In this document: piece after piece, positions 39,179 to 48,628 of the stretch
Numbering within the stretch: the stretch's first letter is position 1
Layout: the number at the start of each line of letters is the position of its first letter
Source of the DNA: Acidobacteriota bacterium
GTDB lineage: Bacteria > Pseudomonadota > Alphaproteobacteria > Caulobacterales > Hyphomonadaceae
Reading direction: 5' to 3'
Assembly: GCA_016712445.1 (NCBI GenBank)
Contig: JADJRB010000001.1
Location: 1 to 64,000 of the forward strand
Length of the DNA stretch: 64,000 nucleotides
Made by a program: the position numbers and the translations under genes
The notes under the pieces: generated by a model
The model's database searches: none
What the model saw: the letters and a program-made list of their open reading frames with translations, nothing else
What the model was told of the DNA's origin: nothing

Positions 39179-39392
39179 ATTTCCCTCATCGAATTTACTG
39201 AATGCGACCTGCGTTTTAGCGAACGGAGACGATGCACCAGATAACGTTCCAAAGCCCGCATCGCGCAAAGATCTGCCGCTTGGACGCATCACTCAGATCC
39301 GTTGATATCCCACTGTTGAAAAGGCACCTCAAGATGATCTCTCACGTTTTGGTGTACCGTCCTCTCCTCTAGGCCAGCGCACGAGCTTCTTG

Positions 39393-41188
39393 TCAGTCGG
39401 GAGACCTGAACTCAAAGGTCGAAGTGCCGCTGAAGAGCTCGCGCATCTGTTTTAGCAAGTAGTCGCCGCCCCATAAGCTATCGGGATCGACTGCCACACA
39501 GATTCTCCCATTCTTCAGCGTTTCGATGCGCGATTGCAAAGCGCCACATGGAACCCGCCCCACCCTCTTCCTTAGTGCGGCTTCGACTAGGCTCAGTCGG
39601 TCGAGCATGGAAGCTGCATTGAACAGTTTTTCAGAGTGTGCAGCCTTGTTGGCCTCAAAGTGTCCCAGCAAGCGATACGCTTCTGCCAACTCCTGCTCGG
39701 AAAGCATGCTCTGGGCGTGCAATCCGTCGGGTATTCTATTTTCGTTCGATCCGCCTTCAAGATTTGGATCGAGGCGGGCCGCCTTTCGCATCGCCATAAG
39801 TCCTTTTTCAAACCCTAGCCGAACCAATTCGGACCCAAGGCAGATTGGTGCTGCAAGACGAATGACACATCTACGCGATCGGGATCAGCGGGATTGCGCA
39901 TGAGAATTCTGACTTCATCAGAATTTGTCACGAAACTGACTTTCGCGCTGCATATCTGACCGGCGTACCGGCCATCCGTCGACGAGATAGCGGTATCGCG
40001 ATCAAAGAATGCAAAAAGCGCATGCTCGATCAGACTACGGATTGCTTCAACGTTGCGCTGTCCTGCAACAGGACGACCGCGGCTGGCGCCAATGCTGAAA
40101 AGCTTACCCGATTTAAATCGATGGGTGACGCGCCCATATCCGCTGCGAAGGCTCTCAGGTTCTCCATCGGCAACGACCAGACCTGAGAACCAGATGCGGA
40201 CCCGCGGCACTGGGGCCACCTTTGCTGAACGAACGTTCATCAACGCGCGCCTGAAGCTCAATACGCCAGCGCGTCCTGAGAGCCAGCTGCGGCTCGCGCG
40301 CGTCAGATGCAGTCGCCTCCCACAGCGGCAAACGACTCTGATCGGCGATGGTAGCGATCTGCCTTCTGAGCTTCTGAACTTTACGAAACTCCGCAGAATT
40401 CGCCTGCCAAATGTGTTGAATACTCGCTGAGCCGGGACGAATGAGGGACTCTGGTGACTTGGCCACGATCACGGATAGAGTTCGGTTTCCGGGAATGTTG
40501 ATGAGTGTTGAGCCAAAATCTACAATCTCCCTCACCGAGCTGGGTGAGAGGTGCAAAAGGCATGGCAAGCCTCTGGCCCCGGGAACCACGCGCTCCTCAA
40601 GGAAACCAAACAAATCGTCCTCGAAAACAATAATTTCGTCCGCCAGCGGAAGGTCCGTAACCCCGATTCTGCTTGGGGAATGATAAGCAATGCGAACCAG
40701 GTGGTCTCACCGCGCGAACTGGCCGATACCACAGTGGACAAGCCCTCAATCAGGTTTTGAAGGGCTGATCCGCGGATATCGAGTTGCCAAGTCCGACTCT
40801 CGAAATCAATTTGGCGGGTTGAAACAACTTCCAGCGCTTGTTCCCGAGTGAGTCTGAGAGAGATGCGCACAGGCGACGGCTTCGCACCGCCGCTCAATAG
40901 TTCACGCAGTGTGACTCCTGATGTCGTCGAGGGGCGATGGAGAAACGAGAATGTATCGTGCCCGACATCCTTCGCAAATTCGTCCAAAGGATCAGTTGCT
41001 CGATCTACATCATTGTCATTGAAAAGTGGCACCACGGGTCGCTGAGGGCGCCCCTCGTCCCCACAAAACAACGGGGAAACGAGAGTGAGCTGGATTGAGC
41101 CAACATTCAATTCTCCGGCTTTGCGCATGATCGGAAAGCGATCATCTTTAGACCCACCGTCGGTCTCCCGGCTAGTATCCGAGCTCAT
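39393..41188 (-). pseudogene. Unknown protein of the polysaccharide locus, three frameshifts
   Basis: About 599 residues when restored. I do not recognise the family. Start ATG 41188 overlaps the stop of the glycosyltransferase gene upstream by 4 bases, which fixes the start and places it in the operon. Frame breaks are near 40661 (a CCCC run; adding one base restores GVTDLPLADEIIVFEDDLFGF), near 40215 and near 39838 (a short G/C run; restoring SELVRLGFEKGLMAM). Two beta-rich segments are visible (PVRISLRLTREQALEV and PRVRIWFSGLVVADGE), and the end is helical (LLGHFEANKAAHSEKLF). No signal peptide, no membrane helix and no clear catalytic motif. It could be a glycan-modifying enzyme or an assembly factor; I cannot tell. 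Confidence 0.7.
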
Positions 41189-42684
41189 CGGCGCAGCCTC
41201 GCCTTCCTGTGACGCGAGATCACGCCACGATACAATTCGACCGCGCCGGACACCTCATTTTGCCAGAGGTACTTCTGGTGTTTATCGATCAGGTTGGAGC
41301 GAAAACGTTCAGGCCCGCCCAGCGCTTCATCAAACATCAAATCGATTGCATTTGCATAGTCCGCAACAGTACGCAGAGGAATGCTCACTCCAAACCCCTC
41401 TTCGGAAATGATCTTGTTCACGTTTACCAGATCGGATGACCCGATCATTGGCGTGCCGGCCGCAATGAACTCATACATCTTGTTGGGCGAAGAGATCGCC
41501 GTGTTCTGATCTGTCGCCTGATACGGCATTACACCGCAATCAGCAGACGCTGCCCAAAACAACACGTCGTCCCAGGGCACGAAAGGCAGAAAATGAACGC
41601 GCCCTGAAATCCCTAAGTCCTGTGCATGCTTTTTGAACTCTTCAACTTCCTGTCCGAATGTCAGGAAGACCTGGTGGACCTTGCGACTCTTCGCCTGCGC
41701 AAGTCCTTGCAACAAGAAATCAATTCGGCGAGCGCGGTTTATTCCGCCCTGAAACAGCATTATCTTATGGTCATCCGGAATCGGAGCTTTTTCGCGGATC
41801 CGATCGTAGCGAACTCGGATATCAAATCCTTCTGGCTGAGTGGTAGCGTTTGGGCAAAGCGCCGTCTTTCCCCGAAATGGGGAGTCTCGCTGAACAACTT
41901 TCCTGTGTTCCTGATTTATCAAGATGAGACCATCCAGATGACGGACGAGAACTCTCTCTTCTCGGAAAATCTGCTTGGCTGTGTTGTGAGGCACATTTGG
42001 CTGATAAGAATAAAGCTCATGTGCATCCAAAATTACTGGGCAGCGTATCCTGCGTTTGATTTCAAGTGCTGCGCGCAGAGTTGGAAAGTCATTCGCCACC
42101 ACCATGTCCGGCCGCCAGATTTGCTCCGCATAGCGGACGACGCTTTTGTCCCAATAATGCAGAGGGACGCCCGCGGCAGAGCGAACAGGATCGCTGAGAA
42201 AATCGGCCGGCGCGCGCGTGGCTTGTCCCAACTTTGAGACCGCGCTCAGCAAAGAATAAAACAGCCCGAGGGGCGCGCGCAAAATCGCTGGCATGGATAG
42301 ATGAGGCAGCAACTCGATTGCGACCTCAGGCGCCCGAAGGGAAAGCAAGGCGCCTCTGCGCAGTCGACCTGGCCCCGGCGCTAACATCTCAGATCTTATG
42401 AGATTATCTTGGCTTCGCTTTCGTCGTGGATCCGTGCGTCCGCGCTGCACGACCTCATTGACGTGGGGCGGCGTTGGAAACAATCCATCTCCTATCGGCG
42501 CAAACTGCTCCGGCTCCAGATTGATTGCGACGGTAGGAACCTCCATTGGGGTGCGCTCCCATCGACCTTCAGGTTCCTGAACGTAAAGCACCCGAAAATC
42601 GTGCCCGTCCGCCTGCATGGTCTTAATCATCAATGCAATGCGGCGATCTATCAGCCAGTTTTTGTCTAGCATGAGTATGCGCAC
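41185..42684 (-). CDS. Family-4 glycosyltransferase
   Basis: A 499-residue GT-B enzyme. The N-terminal half has the acceptor-side fold (MRILMLDKNWLIDRRIALM, VILDAHELY). The C-terminal donor half has IMLFQGGINRARRIDFLLQG and, near the end, SPNKMYEFIAAGTPMIGSS, which is the E-x7-E-type nucleotide-sugar motif region of GT4. The N-terminus carries a long insert (residues 80-170), longer than in typical members. It is in the minus-strand operon, 33 bases after the acyltransferase gene. Donor and acceptor are unknown. Confidence 0.88.
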   Translation of the reverse strand: MRILMLDKNWLIDRRIALMIKTMQADGHDFRVLYVQEPEGRWERTPMEVPTVAINLEPEQFAPIGDGLFPTPPHVNEVVQRGRTDPRRKRSQDNLIRSEMLAPGPGRLRRGALLSLRAPEVAIELLPHLSMPAILRAPLGLFYSLLSAVSKLGQATRAPADFLSDPVRSAAGVPLHYWDKSVVRYAEQIWRPDMVVANDFPTLRAALEIKRRIRCPVILDAHELYSYQPNVPHNTAKQIFREERVLVRHLDGLILINQEHRKVVQRDSPFRGKTALCPNATTQPEGFDIRVRYDRIREKAPIPDDHKIMLFQGGINRARRIDFLLQGLAQAKSRKVHQVFLTFGQEVEEFKKHAQDLGISGRVHFLPFVPWDDVLFWAASADCGVMPYQATDQNTAISSPNKMYEFIAAGTPMIGSSDLVNVNKIISEEGFGVSIPLRTVADYANAIDLMFDEALGGPERFRSNLIDKHQKYLWQNEVSGAVELYRGVISRHRKARLRR

Positions 42685-42717
42685 AATTATTCCTTTCGAA
42701 AATCAGCGCTTCATCTT

Positions 42718-43488
42718 CTACGAAGCCAACTTTGCTTCAAGCTGCTCGCACGCCTCTTCCAGATCTCGCAATATTTGTTTGATTCGCGATTGGGCCTCTG
42801 GTGGGTAAGCGGAAGCGTGGTGTGTCATCCAAGGATGGTTTTTTCCCGTTTGAGCGTGCACGAGCCGTCTGACGCTCCCGATGACTCTTCCCGGATTTCC
42901 CACAAGAAGTGCGCCAGCCGGCACGTTTCCTGATGCTCTCGACATCGCGCCCACAAATGCGCCTTGACCCAGATGCGTGCCGGGAAGCAGGATTGACGAC
43001 GTACACACAACGCTTCCCGCGGCTAGAGTACAACCCACTTGCAAGCCCGAAGGAGGAATTGGGTCATTGGTGGTCACAACATAAGGAAAAACCCAAACCA
43101 GGTCACCGACCCGTGTTCCCCGACTTATGTGAACATTTGAGTGAAATCTCACCCAGTCACCTATCGCGCAGTCACCTTCCAGATCATTGAGAGTTCCGAT
43201 CTGTAAGTTCACTCCGGCGACAATACCCTCGCGAACCAAACTGGAATGTCCGACACGAAGGTCGTCACCGAATGAGGAGCCTTCATACATGATCGTGTGC
43301 GAACGAATAATAGCACGCCTTCCAATGCGCAGCGGTTGCCCTGATACCTTGCCCGCGACTGGATGCCCGAGGATGCAGTATTCGCCAACTTCGCAATCTG
43401 AACCAAGTTCGACGTTCTCGTGAACGACTGCCGTTTCAGCAATGCGGCAGTTATCGCCAATCTTGGCTTTCGATGAAATCCTGGCCAC
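42718..43488 (-). CDS. Hexapeptide-repeat acyltransferase
   Basis: A 256-residue left-handed beta-helix protein with coils such as KIGDNCRIAETAVVHENVELG, then IGTLNDLEGDCAIGD and VGCTLAAGSVVCTSSILLPG. It ends with a charged alpha-helical tail (SRIKQILRDLEEACEQLEAK). It probably acetylates or otherwise acylates a nucleotide sugar or glycan. It lies between the epimerase gene and the glycosyltransferase gene in one operon. Confidence 0.85.
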   Translation of the reverse strand: MARISSKAKIGDNCRIAETAVVHENVELGSDCEVGEYCILGHPVAGKVSGQPLRIGRRAIIRSHTIMYEGSSFGDDLRVGHSSLVREGIVAGVNLQIGTLNDLEGDCAIGDWVRFHSNVHISRGTRVGDLVWVFPYVVTTNDPIPPSGLQVGCTLAAGSVVCTSSILLPGTHLGQGAFVGAMSRASGNVPAGALLVGNPGRVIGSVRRLVHAQTGKNHPWMTHHASAYPPEAQSRIKQILRDLEEACEQLEAKLAS

Positions 43489-43525
43489 GCCAACCCCTGA
43501 GGATAGGCTACTCTCGCAGCCAATT

Positions 43526-44608
43526 TCAACCTTCGAAATAATTCGCGATTGCTTCCGCTACACGGTCGGAAGCTTGCCCGCAACCGAAAAACGCCTGGGC
43601 TTCCCTCGCAGGCGATTGTGGCGCGTCGAGTGCCGCCAAGACGGACGCTTCATCGGTTTTGCCGATTGTTGCCCATCTCTTTTCGATGAGATCGTGCCAC
43701 GTATCCATCCGGAACAGCATCACTACCTGCTTGCCAGACCAGACGCCTTCGCGTGGCAAGCCTCCTGAATCCGTTATGATACGCACGGCCCCTTGCATCA
43801 GCCCCAACATATCAAGGTAGCTGACCGGGTCGATCAGGCGAATCGAGCCCAAGTCGCCGCCGGCGGCGACAAACTCCGACAGTATTGGGCGAGCGCGCGG
43901 GTGGACAGGCCATATTATCGGCCGACCGATCGTTCTGAGCGCAGAGAAAATCGACCGGAACCGCTCCATTTCAACCGTATCGGTATTCTCAGGCCGATGA
44001 AGCGTCAAAAGATCATAGGAGGCTGGCTTGAGGTCCAGCTTTTCTCGCATTGCGCTCCTTGCCTTCGGGAGAAAATGCAGAAAACAGTCAAGCAATACAT
44101 CGCCCACTTCGCAGCTGGTGTGGGCACGCCCCTCAGTGCTGAGATTAAGCGTCGCGCGGGGGATCGGAGTGAAATTGATTGTCGCTACATGATCTGTAAC
44201 GATACGATTTATTTCTTCGGGTCGCCTTCTATCGAAATCTCTGAGACCTGCCTCGATGTGAAAAACAGGAATCTGCAACTTCACGGCAGCGAGGGCGGCC
44301 GCCATTGTCGAGTTGGTGTCGCCGTCTACTAGCACACCATCGGGCTTCTCCGTCAGCAACCAAGCTTCGAGCTTTTCCATGATCTTTCCGGTTGATGCGC
44401 CCTGGCTTAACCCGCCAGCATTCAGGTTGATGTCGGGCTTGGGAAGATCAAGGTCACGGAAGAATGCCTCACTCATCGCGTCGTCGTAGTGCTGACCCGT
44501 GTGCACGAGAATGTGCTTCATGCCGCGCTGCTCAATCGCACGCTGAACGGTGGGCACCTGCATAAATTGAGGCCGAGCGCCGACCACACGCGCCAACCGT
44601 TTTGTCAT
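43526..44608 (-). CDS. wecB: UDP-GlcNAc-type 2-epimerase (non-hydrolysing, WecB family)
   Basis: A 360-residue cytoplasmic epimerase that inverts C2 of a UDP-N-acetyl sugar. VVGARPQFMQVPTVQRAI is the family opening; HTGQHYDDAMS, DGDTNSTMA, HIEAGLRDFDRRRPEEINR and TDSGGLPREG are conserved active-site blocks. It overlaps the polysaccharide deacetylase gene by 4 bases. A second, clearly different copy lies at 47502, so the two probably serve different sugars: one UDP-ManNAc-type and the other the 2,3-diacetamido-uronate. Confidence 0.92.
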   Translation of the reverse strand: MTKRLARVVGARPQFMQVPTVQRAIEQRGMKHILVHTGQHYDDAMSEAFFRDLDLPKPDINLNAGGLSQGASTGKIMEKLEAWLLTEKPDGVLVDGDTNSTMAAALAAVKLQIPVFHIEAGLRDFDRRRPEEINRIVTDHVATINFTPIPRATLNLSTEGRAHTSCEVGDVLLDCFLHFLPKARSAMREKLDLKPASYDLLTLHRPENTDTVEMERFRSIFSALRTIGRPIIWPVHPRARPILSEFVAAGGDLGSIRLIDPVSYLDMLGLMQGAVRIITDSGGLPREGVWSGKQVVMLFRMDTWHDLIEKRWATIGKTDEASVLAALDAPQSPAREAQAFFGCGQASDRVAEAIANYFEG

Positions 44609-45384
44609 TTCGATTCACCCGCAGAAGCCAGAGTAGACAAATTATACGATTGCGCGCCGCTCGCGGACAAATGCCCAAGTAGGTCAATCAAGAAATCCCT
44701 GGCCCCGTAACCTTGGTAGATCTGTGATTTGGCATCAGCATAGTTGAGCTGTGTCAGGTCAGAAACGTGCCGCGTTACTTGCCGTCGGTAAGAGTCGTTC
44801 GGACAGTTTAGGTAGATGAAGATCGGGTGGACATTGAGAATCTTGAGGCCAGGAGTTGCGAGAGGCACATGCCGCAATTCCCAAGGCAGCCCGTAATCAG
44901 CCTGGATCCCATCCTCCCAACAATATGACATTCTCACCAACCCATACTGATCCCGCTCAATCTGGCAAAACGGCCTTCCCCAATGGAAGACGCTGGCGTC
45001 GTAGGTAAGCCCTGCCTCGACTGCGAGTTGAGCTATATTCTGACCGAAGAAATTTCGGTGCGCCCGCACTCCCTTCGCATCTGGATAGACATCGAGCAGG
45101 TCGAGAATCTTGCGACGGATGCCGTGCTCGGGGTGAGGCCGCGTAAAATCAGGGTGCAGCCCCACCTCGACCCTGTCTGAAGCAGCGAGCAAAATCGGGC
45201 TTCGGTGCGTCGCGAAAACTGAAAGAAAGAAATTGAACTTGCTGACCAGGGTCAGCACGTCTTCGATGCAATAGTCCGGCGCCCAGTCGACGTCGCTGGT
45301 CAGAGCGAAACTGGAGAAACGGCCGAGGTTGTAATAGCCAACCCACGGGTCAGCGACGAAAATATTTTGCAACAAATCCGACAT
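44605..45384 (-). CDS. Polysaccharide deacetylase-like protein (WbmS type)
   Basis: A 259-residue protein. LTSDVDWAPDY is the Asp-containing motif of WbmS-like deacetylases, with FFLSVFATHRSPIL, GLHPDF and LNVHPIFIYLN giving further metal-site residues. ATG 45384 is preferred because of an AGGTG site and the family-like start; the frame stays open to 45438. It is the first gene of a minus-strand operon running to wzt. N-deacetylation of a glycan or sugar lipid is the likely role. Confidence 0.8.
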   Translation of the reverse strand: MSDLLQNIFVADPWVGYYNLGRFSSFALTSDVDWAPDYCIEDVLTLVSKFNFFLSVFATHRSPILLAASDRVEVGLHPDFTRPHPEHGIRRKILDLLDVYPDAKGVRAHRNFFGQNIAQLAVEAGLTYDASVFHWGRPFCQIERDQYGLVRMSYCWEDGIQADYGLPWELRHVPLATPGLKILNVHPIFIYLNCPNDSYRRQVTRHVSDLTQLNYADAKSQIYQGYGARDFLIDLLGHLSASGAQSYNLSTLASAGESK

Positions 45385-45517
45385 TGTAGAACACCTACTC
45401 GTTTTCTTACCCACAACAATTAATCGAGAGACAATCATGCCAGCGCCGGCCCGGTCTTCGCCTAAAACATTTGAGGCCGAGCATCAACTAGTGAGCGCGC
45501 GGAGTTGCTCTTACTCA

Positions 45518-45546
45518 TTGCAGAGACCTGCAACCTGCATTAATCG
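45518..45546 (+). promoter_or_regulatory. Candidate promoter of the plus-strand glycan operon
   Basis: TTGCAG - 17 bases - TAATCG lies about 48 bases before the first asparagine-synthetase-like gene, in the 209-base region between divergent operons. Confidence 0.45.
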
Positions 45547-45593
45547 CAGCATCGATTGCACCACTCTTCGCAAAATGTATCGGATTTTCAGTA

Positions 45594-47505
45594 ATGTGCG
45601 GCATCGCAGGATTCATCAATCTACGTAATCAGCCGATGCCGGATCCGGAAACGCAGCTTAAGCAAATGAGCGCGCAGATCCGTCACCGAGGTCCTGATTG
45701 AGACTGCATTTGGATCAGCGACAGGGCTCAAGTCGGATTCGCACATCGCCGTCTGGCGATCATTGATCTCACAAACGGCGGAAGCCAACCGATGACGGGA
45801 ACATGCGGTAGGATCATCACGTTCAATGGTGAGATCTACAATTATCCTGAGCTCAAACGGCGCCTCGAAGGGCGATATTTCTTCAGGTCAAACTCGGACA
45901 CAGAAACTATTTTGGCAGGCTACGACGCTCGCGGTGAACAAGTCTGCGACGATTTGCGAGGAATGTTTGCATTTGCGATCTGGGATCCCGCAGCAGGTCG
46001 CCTGTTCTGCGCCCGCGATCGGTTTGGCATCAAGCCTTTTTATTATCTGCAACAAGACGATACGCTCTACTTCGCCTCGGAGCTCAAAGCTCTGTTGCCC
46101 GTCCTGCACAAAGTGGAACTCGATCTCAAAGGCCTGTCCGAGTATCTGGTCTTCCAACACGCAATCAGTGATCGGACTTTGATATCGGGGATCCGGCAGT
46201 TACTGCCCGGTCATTCGCTTTCCGTCTCCAATGGGCACATGAGAATTCGGAAATACTGGGACGTGGCATACTCACACCGGGATTGGGCGCCGGCTGAGGC
46301 AGCCGAGCGGCTGCGCGAGCTGCTTGAAGAATCGGTGCGATTTCATTTGAGATCTGACGTGCCGGTGGGCGCCTATCTTTCGGGCGGGGTAGATTCTAGC
46401 CTCATCGCATTGATGGCAGCGCAACACTCCACTCAGCGTCTGATGGCGTTTCACGGAAAGTTCACAGGAATTTCCCGGCTATGACGAAAGCCAGTTCGCA
46501 CGAATTGCCGCGGAGCACGGCAACCTCGAATTGCATGAGATCGATATCACAGCCAACGATTTTCTGAAGAACATCGAAGCGGTGATTTATCATCTGGATC
46601 AGCCGGTTGCCGGTCCTGGTTCATTTCCGCAGTTCATGGTCTCTCAGCTTGCGTCGCGACACAGAAAAGTCGTCCTCGGCGGCCAGGGCGGCGACGAATT
46701 GTTTGCAGGTTATGCCAGGTATCTTGTTGGACATCTTGAACGAGCGCTTCATTCCGCCATCGACGGTTCTGTCCCGCCGGTGCGTCCAAGTCTCTCCGAA
46801 ATCGTGCCTAACTTGGGCAGTCTTCGAGAGTACAAGCCTATGATCAGGCAACTCTTTGCCAAAGATCTATTTGGCTCACCTTCGGCTCGCTACTGGAGGA
46901 TCGCAGATCGTTCGTCTGACATGACAGATGAAATCGACTGGGCCGAGATCGATCTCGAGTATGTCCGGGATACCTTCGAGGATACCTTCAACTCATCAGA
47001 TCATCTTTCCGACAATCAAAGCCTGGACGCGATGACAAGGTTTGACTTTAAGCACCTTCTTCCAGCACTCCTGCAAGTGGAAGATAGGATGAGCATGGCT
47101 CATGGAATTGAAAGTCGTGTCCCATTTCTCGATACCGAACTAGTCGAGTTCGCAGCGACACTTCCGCCGCAAATCAAGCTTGCTGATGGGCAACTGAAGT
47201 TTCTGCTTCGAGATGCATTTCAAGCCCGCTTGCCAGCTTCGATTTTCGCGCGGCGCGACAAGATGGGATTTCCCGTGCCCCTGAAAGAATGGTGGAGTGG
47301 CGGATTGCGCGAATTCGTTCATGACACTTTTGGGAGTGAGCAGGCGCAAAGCAGAGCCATTTTCAAGCCTGAAAAAATTCTGGCAAACCTTGGCCAGGAC
47401 TCCCAGTTCTCAAGAAAAACCTGGGGCTTGCTCAGCTTGGAAATCTGGTTTCGAGAATTTATGGACGACAGCTCCAAACATCAGAGATCCCGAGCAACCG
47501 TATGA
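45594..47505 (+). pseudogene. asnB: Asparagine-synthetase-type amidotransferase, in-frame stop plus frameshift
   Basis: A glutamine-dependent amidotransferase of the AsnB family. MCGIAGFI supplies the nucleophile Cys2; RGPD, FNGEIYNYPEL and RDRFGIKPFYY belong to the glutaminase domain; LSGGVDSS is the ATP pyrophosphatase loop and GGQGGDELFAGY the C-terminal block. A TGA at 45699-45701 lies in frame just after RGPD, where relatives have Gly, Ala or Glu, and the frame continues uninterrupted after it. Near 46470 an indel changes the frame before FPGYDESQFAR. As sequenced it cannot make full-length protein. In a glycan locus such proteins amidate uronic acids, as WbpG/WbpS-type proteins do. It overlaps the next gene by 4 bases. 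Confidence 0.82.
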
Positions 47506-48569
47506 AACAGGCTCAAATCGTGACTGTCGTAGGGGCGCGTCCCCAGTTCGTAAAGGCGGCGCCGCTGAGCAGAGCCATCAGGGCCGATGGCCGCCTCGCC
47601 GAGTCGATTGTGCACACCGGACAGCATTATGATGAAAACATGTCTGATGTTTTTTTTCAGGAACTGAACATTCCGACGCCAAAGCATCGGCTGAACCTTG
47701 GCGGAGGTGGACATGGCAAAATGACGGGCCGGATGATTGAGGCTGTTGAAGAAATCCTTGTTGATGAAGCGCCCGAAGCGGTCGTGGTCTATGGCGATAC
47801 GAACACCACTCTTGCCGCGGCAATCGCCGCGGCCAAACTGCACATTCCAATCGTCCACATCGAAGCTGGACTGAGGTCATTCAATCGACGAATGCCCGAA
47901 GAAATCAACCGTATACTGACGGACCATGCAAGTAGCTTGCTGCTGTGTCCCACCTCACTTGCCATGCAAAATCTGAAGATGGAGGGATTGTCGGCCAAGG
48001 CGCACCTCGTTGGCGACATTATGTTCGATGCGACACTCCATGCAATCGAAACCGGCATGCGAACATCGGATATTGTCGACCGACTGGGCCTCTCTCCGGG
48101 CTATGCAGTAGCTACGCTGCATCGTTCTGAGAACACGGACGACAGTTCAAGACTTCGCCGCTGCGTGGAGTATATTTCAAAACAGGCCGATACTCGAAAA
48201 GTCGTTCTTCCGCTGCATCCTCGCACTAGGCAGCGACTGCTCGACGCCGACATTTCCCTGTCCGGCATCCAGCTGACCGAACCGCTCGGTTACGTCGACC
48301 TGCATCGACTTCTGGTCGACGCTGATCTGATCATCACTGACAGCGGCGGACTCCAGAAGGAAGCTTATTTCCATAGGAAGCCCTGCATCACATTGCGCGA
48401 CGAAACAGAATGGATCGAGACGATAGAATGCGGTTGGAATCGCCTGTGGCACCAGAACGACTGGCAGGTACCTCGGGTCGAAATTTCAGACTACGGAATG
48501 GGTGACACTGCCCAACGATGTGTTGAAAAGATTGCGGATTTTCTAGGGAATGGCCCGACAGAACTATAA
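47502..48569 (+). CDS. wbpI: UDP-2,3-diacetamido-2,3-dideoxyglucuronate 2-epimerase-like (WbpI type)
   Basis: A 355-residue non-hydrolysing 2-epimerase. VVGARPQFVKAAPLSRAI, HTGQHYDENMSDVFF, YGDTNTTLA and EAGLRSFNRRMPEEINR are family blocks; LGGGGHGKMTGRMIE and the DETEWIETIECGW segment resemble WbpI-type enzymes more than WecB. Given WbpA, WbpB, WbpE and WbpD in the same locus, it would make UDP-ManNAc3NAcA. The 4-base overlap with the amidotransferase gene supports co-expression. Confidence 0.85.
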   Translation: MKQAQIVTVVGARPQFVKAAPLSRAIRADGRLAESIVHTGQHYDENMSDVFFQELNIPTPKHRLNLGGGGHGKMTGRMIEAVEEILVDEAPEAVVVYGDTNTTLAAAIAAAKLHIPIVHIEAGLRSFNRRMPEEINRILTDHASSLLLCPTSLAMQNLKMEGLSAKAHLVGDIMFDATLHAIETGMRTSDIVDRLGLSPGYAVATLHRSENTDDSSRLRRCVEYISKQADTRKVVLPLHPRTRQRLLDADISLSGIQLTEPLGYVDLHRLLVDADLIITDSGGLQKEAYFHRKPCITLRDETEWIETIECGWNRLWHQNDWQVPRVEISDYGMGDTAQRCVEKIADFLGNGPTEL

Positions 48570-48628
48570 TCACTCTAATCAGTCTGTCTGCAGTTTGGCC
48601 GCAGACAGCATAAACCTTTCGTGAGCCT

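Noticed and set aside
45699..45701. Selenocysteine or stop-codon recoding at the in-frame TGA
   Set aside because: Relatives have Gly, Ala or Glu at this site, not Cys, and there is no reason for recoding in this enzyme.
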